DNA of 6,656 nucleotides from Syntrophomonadaceae bacterium. Lineage in GTDB: Bacteria > Bacillota > Dethiobacteria > DTU022. Of the stretch, positions 5,477 to 6,656 are shown piece after piece (position 1 is the first letter of the stretch; each line of letters opens with the position of its first letter). Under the pieces are notes generated by a model. The model was not told the DNA's origin. It worked only from the letters and a program-made list of their open reading frames with translations, and searched no databases. A program made the translations under genes and the position numbers. The stretch covers positions 1 through 6,656 of the forward strand of contig PXBM01000041.1 in the NCBI GenBank assembly GCA_003566935.1, read 5' to 3'.

Positions 5477-6656
5477 TCAGGTCATGGCAGCCCTGGCTGC
5501 TGCAAGACGGGCAATCGGAATCCGGTAAGGGGAACAGCTGACATAATCCAGGCCTGCTGCATGGAAAAAAACAATTGATGATGGATCTCCGCCATGCTCA
5601 CCGCAGACCCCGAGCTTAATATCCTGCCTGACTGAACGTCCTTTTTCAATGGCAATTTTTATTAAGCTGCCGACTCCTTCCTGGTCAACCTCGGCAAATG
5701 GGTTTGCCTTTAAGATTTTTTGCTGCAGGTAAAATGGCAAAAACTTACCTTCCGAGTCATCCCTGCTGTATCCAAGGGTGGTTTGAGTCAGGTCATTAGT
5801 GCCAAAGGAGAAAAAGGAAGCTGCTTCAGCAAGCTGGTCGGCCACCAGGCAGGCGCGGGGCAGCTCTATCATAGTGCCAACCAGGTAAGGCAGTTCATAA
5901 CATTCTGCTTCACACAGAGCCTGCGCCTCATTTTCAACCAGCTGCTTCATTCTTTCCATTTCTTCACGGTGTCCAACCAGGGGGATCATAATTTCCGGCA
6001 GTATTTCACCCGCAGAAAAACCTTCTTCAATTAATTGAAAGGCAGCCTCAAAGATGGCTCTAACCTGCATACGGTATATTTCCGGGTAAACCATCCCCAG
6101 GCGGCAACCCCGGTGTCCCAGCATAGGATTAGACTCTGACAGTGACTGCACCTTCTGCAGCAGTTCCTCCTTGAAGCGCAGTTTTTCAGGATCGCCATTT
6201 TCCCTTTGCAGGCGGTCCACCTCCAACAAAAGTTCTTCCCTGTTCGGTAAAAACTCATGCAGTGGTGGATCAAGCAGGCGTATAGTAACCGGCTTGCCGG
6301 CCATCTCTTTTAAAATACCTTTAAAATCGCTTTTCTGCATTGGCAAAAGTTCCTCAAGGGCAGCTTCACGTTCTTCCAGTTTTTCTGAAAGAATCATCTT
6401 CTGCACAACAGGAACCCGATCAGCGGCCATGAACATATGCTCCGTCCGGCAAAGGCCGATGCCCTCTGCTCCCATCTCTACAGCCAGCCTGGCATCTTCA
6501 GGATTGTCGGCATTTGCCCTCACCTTCAGGCCGCGCACCTGGTCGGCCCAGCCAAGCAGTTCATAGAATTCATCACTGAACTGCGGTTCAATTAAGGCTG
6601 CTTCACCCAGTATAACCTGGCCACTTGTTCCATCTATTGAAAGCATTTCACCTTCC
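5477..6656 (-). CDS. ppdK: Pyruvate, phosphate dikinase, C-terminal part (5' end outside the window)
   Basis: The enzyme interconverts pyruvate + ATP + Pi with PEP + AMP + PPi in the cytoplasm. About 392 residues are visible; the whole enzyme is usually near 880, so the ATP-grasp domain and the swivelling phospho-His domain lie upstream of the window. The reading frame stays open to the edge, and the Met at 6644-6646 is internal: EGEMLSIDGTSGQV matches the end of the His domain. Counting from that Met, the PEP/pyruvate-binding TIM barrel shows GLCRTEHMF (64-72, Arg67), TIRLLDPPLHEFLP (121-134, Arg123), GHRGCRLG (177-184), GTMIELPRA (257-265, metal-binding Glu261), SFGTNDLTQ (280-288, metal-binding Asp285) and GVCGEHGGDPSS (346-357, catalytic acid Cys348). 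These motifs distinguish it from PEP synthase and PTS enzyme I. It ends with TGA at 5477-5479. No residue expected for catalysis is missing. Confidence 0.96.
   Translation of the reverse strand, partial: EGEMLSIDGTSGQVILGEAALIEPQFSDEFYELLGWADQVRGLKVRANADNPEDARLAVEMGAEGIGLCRTEHMFMAADRVPVVQKMILSEKLEEREAALEELLPMQKSDFKGILKEMAGKPVTIRLLDPPLHEFLPNREELLLEVDRLQRENGDPEKLRFKEELLQKVQSLSESNPMLGHRGCRLGMVYPEIYRMQVRAIFEAAFQLIEEGFSAGEILPEIMIPLVGHREEMERMKQLVENEAQALCEAECYELPYLVGTMIELPRACLVADQLAEAASFFSFGTNDLTQTTLGYSRDDSEGKFLPFYLQQKILKANPFAEVDQEGVGSLIKIAIEKGRSVRQDIKLGVCGEHGGDPSSIVFFHAAGLDYVSCSPYRIPIARLAAARAAMT

Noticed and set aside
6171..6566. A 131-codon open frame on the plus strand
   Set aside because: It lies antisense inside ppdK, has a serine/arginine-rich composition typical of a reverse-strand shadow, and shows no ribosome binding site or recognisable domain.
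6644..6646. ATG as the start of a short dikinase-like protein
   Set aside because: The frame stays open upstream to the window edge and EGE precedes the Met in a motif that continues the phospho-His domain, so this is an internal residue of a full-length enzyme.
1..6656. CRISPR array, insertion sequence, phage attachment site or riboswitch
   Set aside because: I saw no regularly spaced repeats, transposase motifs or terminal repeats, and the gaps are too short or lack structured leader features.

Overview
This window reads as a stretch of chromosome from an anaerobic, low-to-moderate GC Bacillota (Firmicutes), probably clostridial in the broad sense. The evidence is a 371-residue SigA-type sigma factor, a dnaG-rpoD pair, a neighbouring pyruvate phosphate dikinase gene, strong AGGAGG-type ribosome binding sites, a TTG start codon, and an iron-sulfur flavoprotein with an MvhD-type domain, a kind typical of strict anaerobes. 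I cannot place it at genus level from sequence alone. Every gene is on the minus strand, so transcription runs from high to low coordinates.

Layout in transcription order: (1) the C-terminal part of pyruvate phosphate dikinase (5477-6656), cut by the window edge; (2) a 109-bp gap with a candidate promoter, an 11-bp direct repeat and a short palindrome; (3) a 695-residue iron-sulfur flavoprotein (3280-5367) made of a GltD/NfnB-like oxidoreductase, a 2x[4Fe-4S] ferredoxin module and an MvhD/FlpD-like domain, closed by a GC-rich hairpin terminator; (4) a 178-bp gap holding that terminator, an inverted repeat and a candidate promoter; (5) dnaG (1269-3101), overlapping by 8 bp (6) rpoD/sigA (161-1276); (7) a 93-bp gap with a near-consensus sigma-A promoter driving (8) a tRNA-Asn(GUU) gene (1-67), cut by the window start.

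Functionally, dnaG and rpoD form the core of the macromolecular synthesis operon: replication primase plus the housekeeping sigma factor, translationally coupled by the overlap. Pyruvate phosphate dikinase interconverts pyruvate and PEP. The flavoprotein probably moves electrons between NAD(P)H, ferredoxin-like clusters and an unidentified partner. It appears to be its own transcription unit rather than part of the dnaG operon.

Most of the window is ordinary housekeeping DNA. The one element that merits a real second look is the modular flavoprotein. I saw no mobile element, CRISPR array, riboswitch or defence system, and no gap without a gene exceeds 178 bp.
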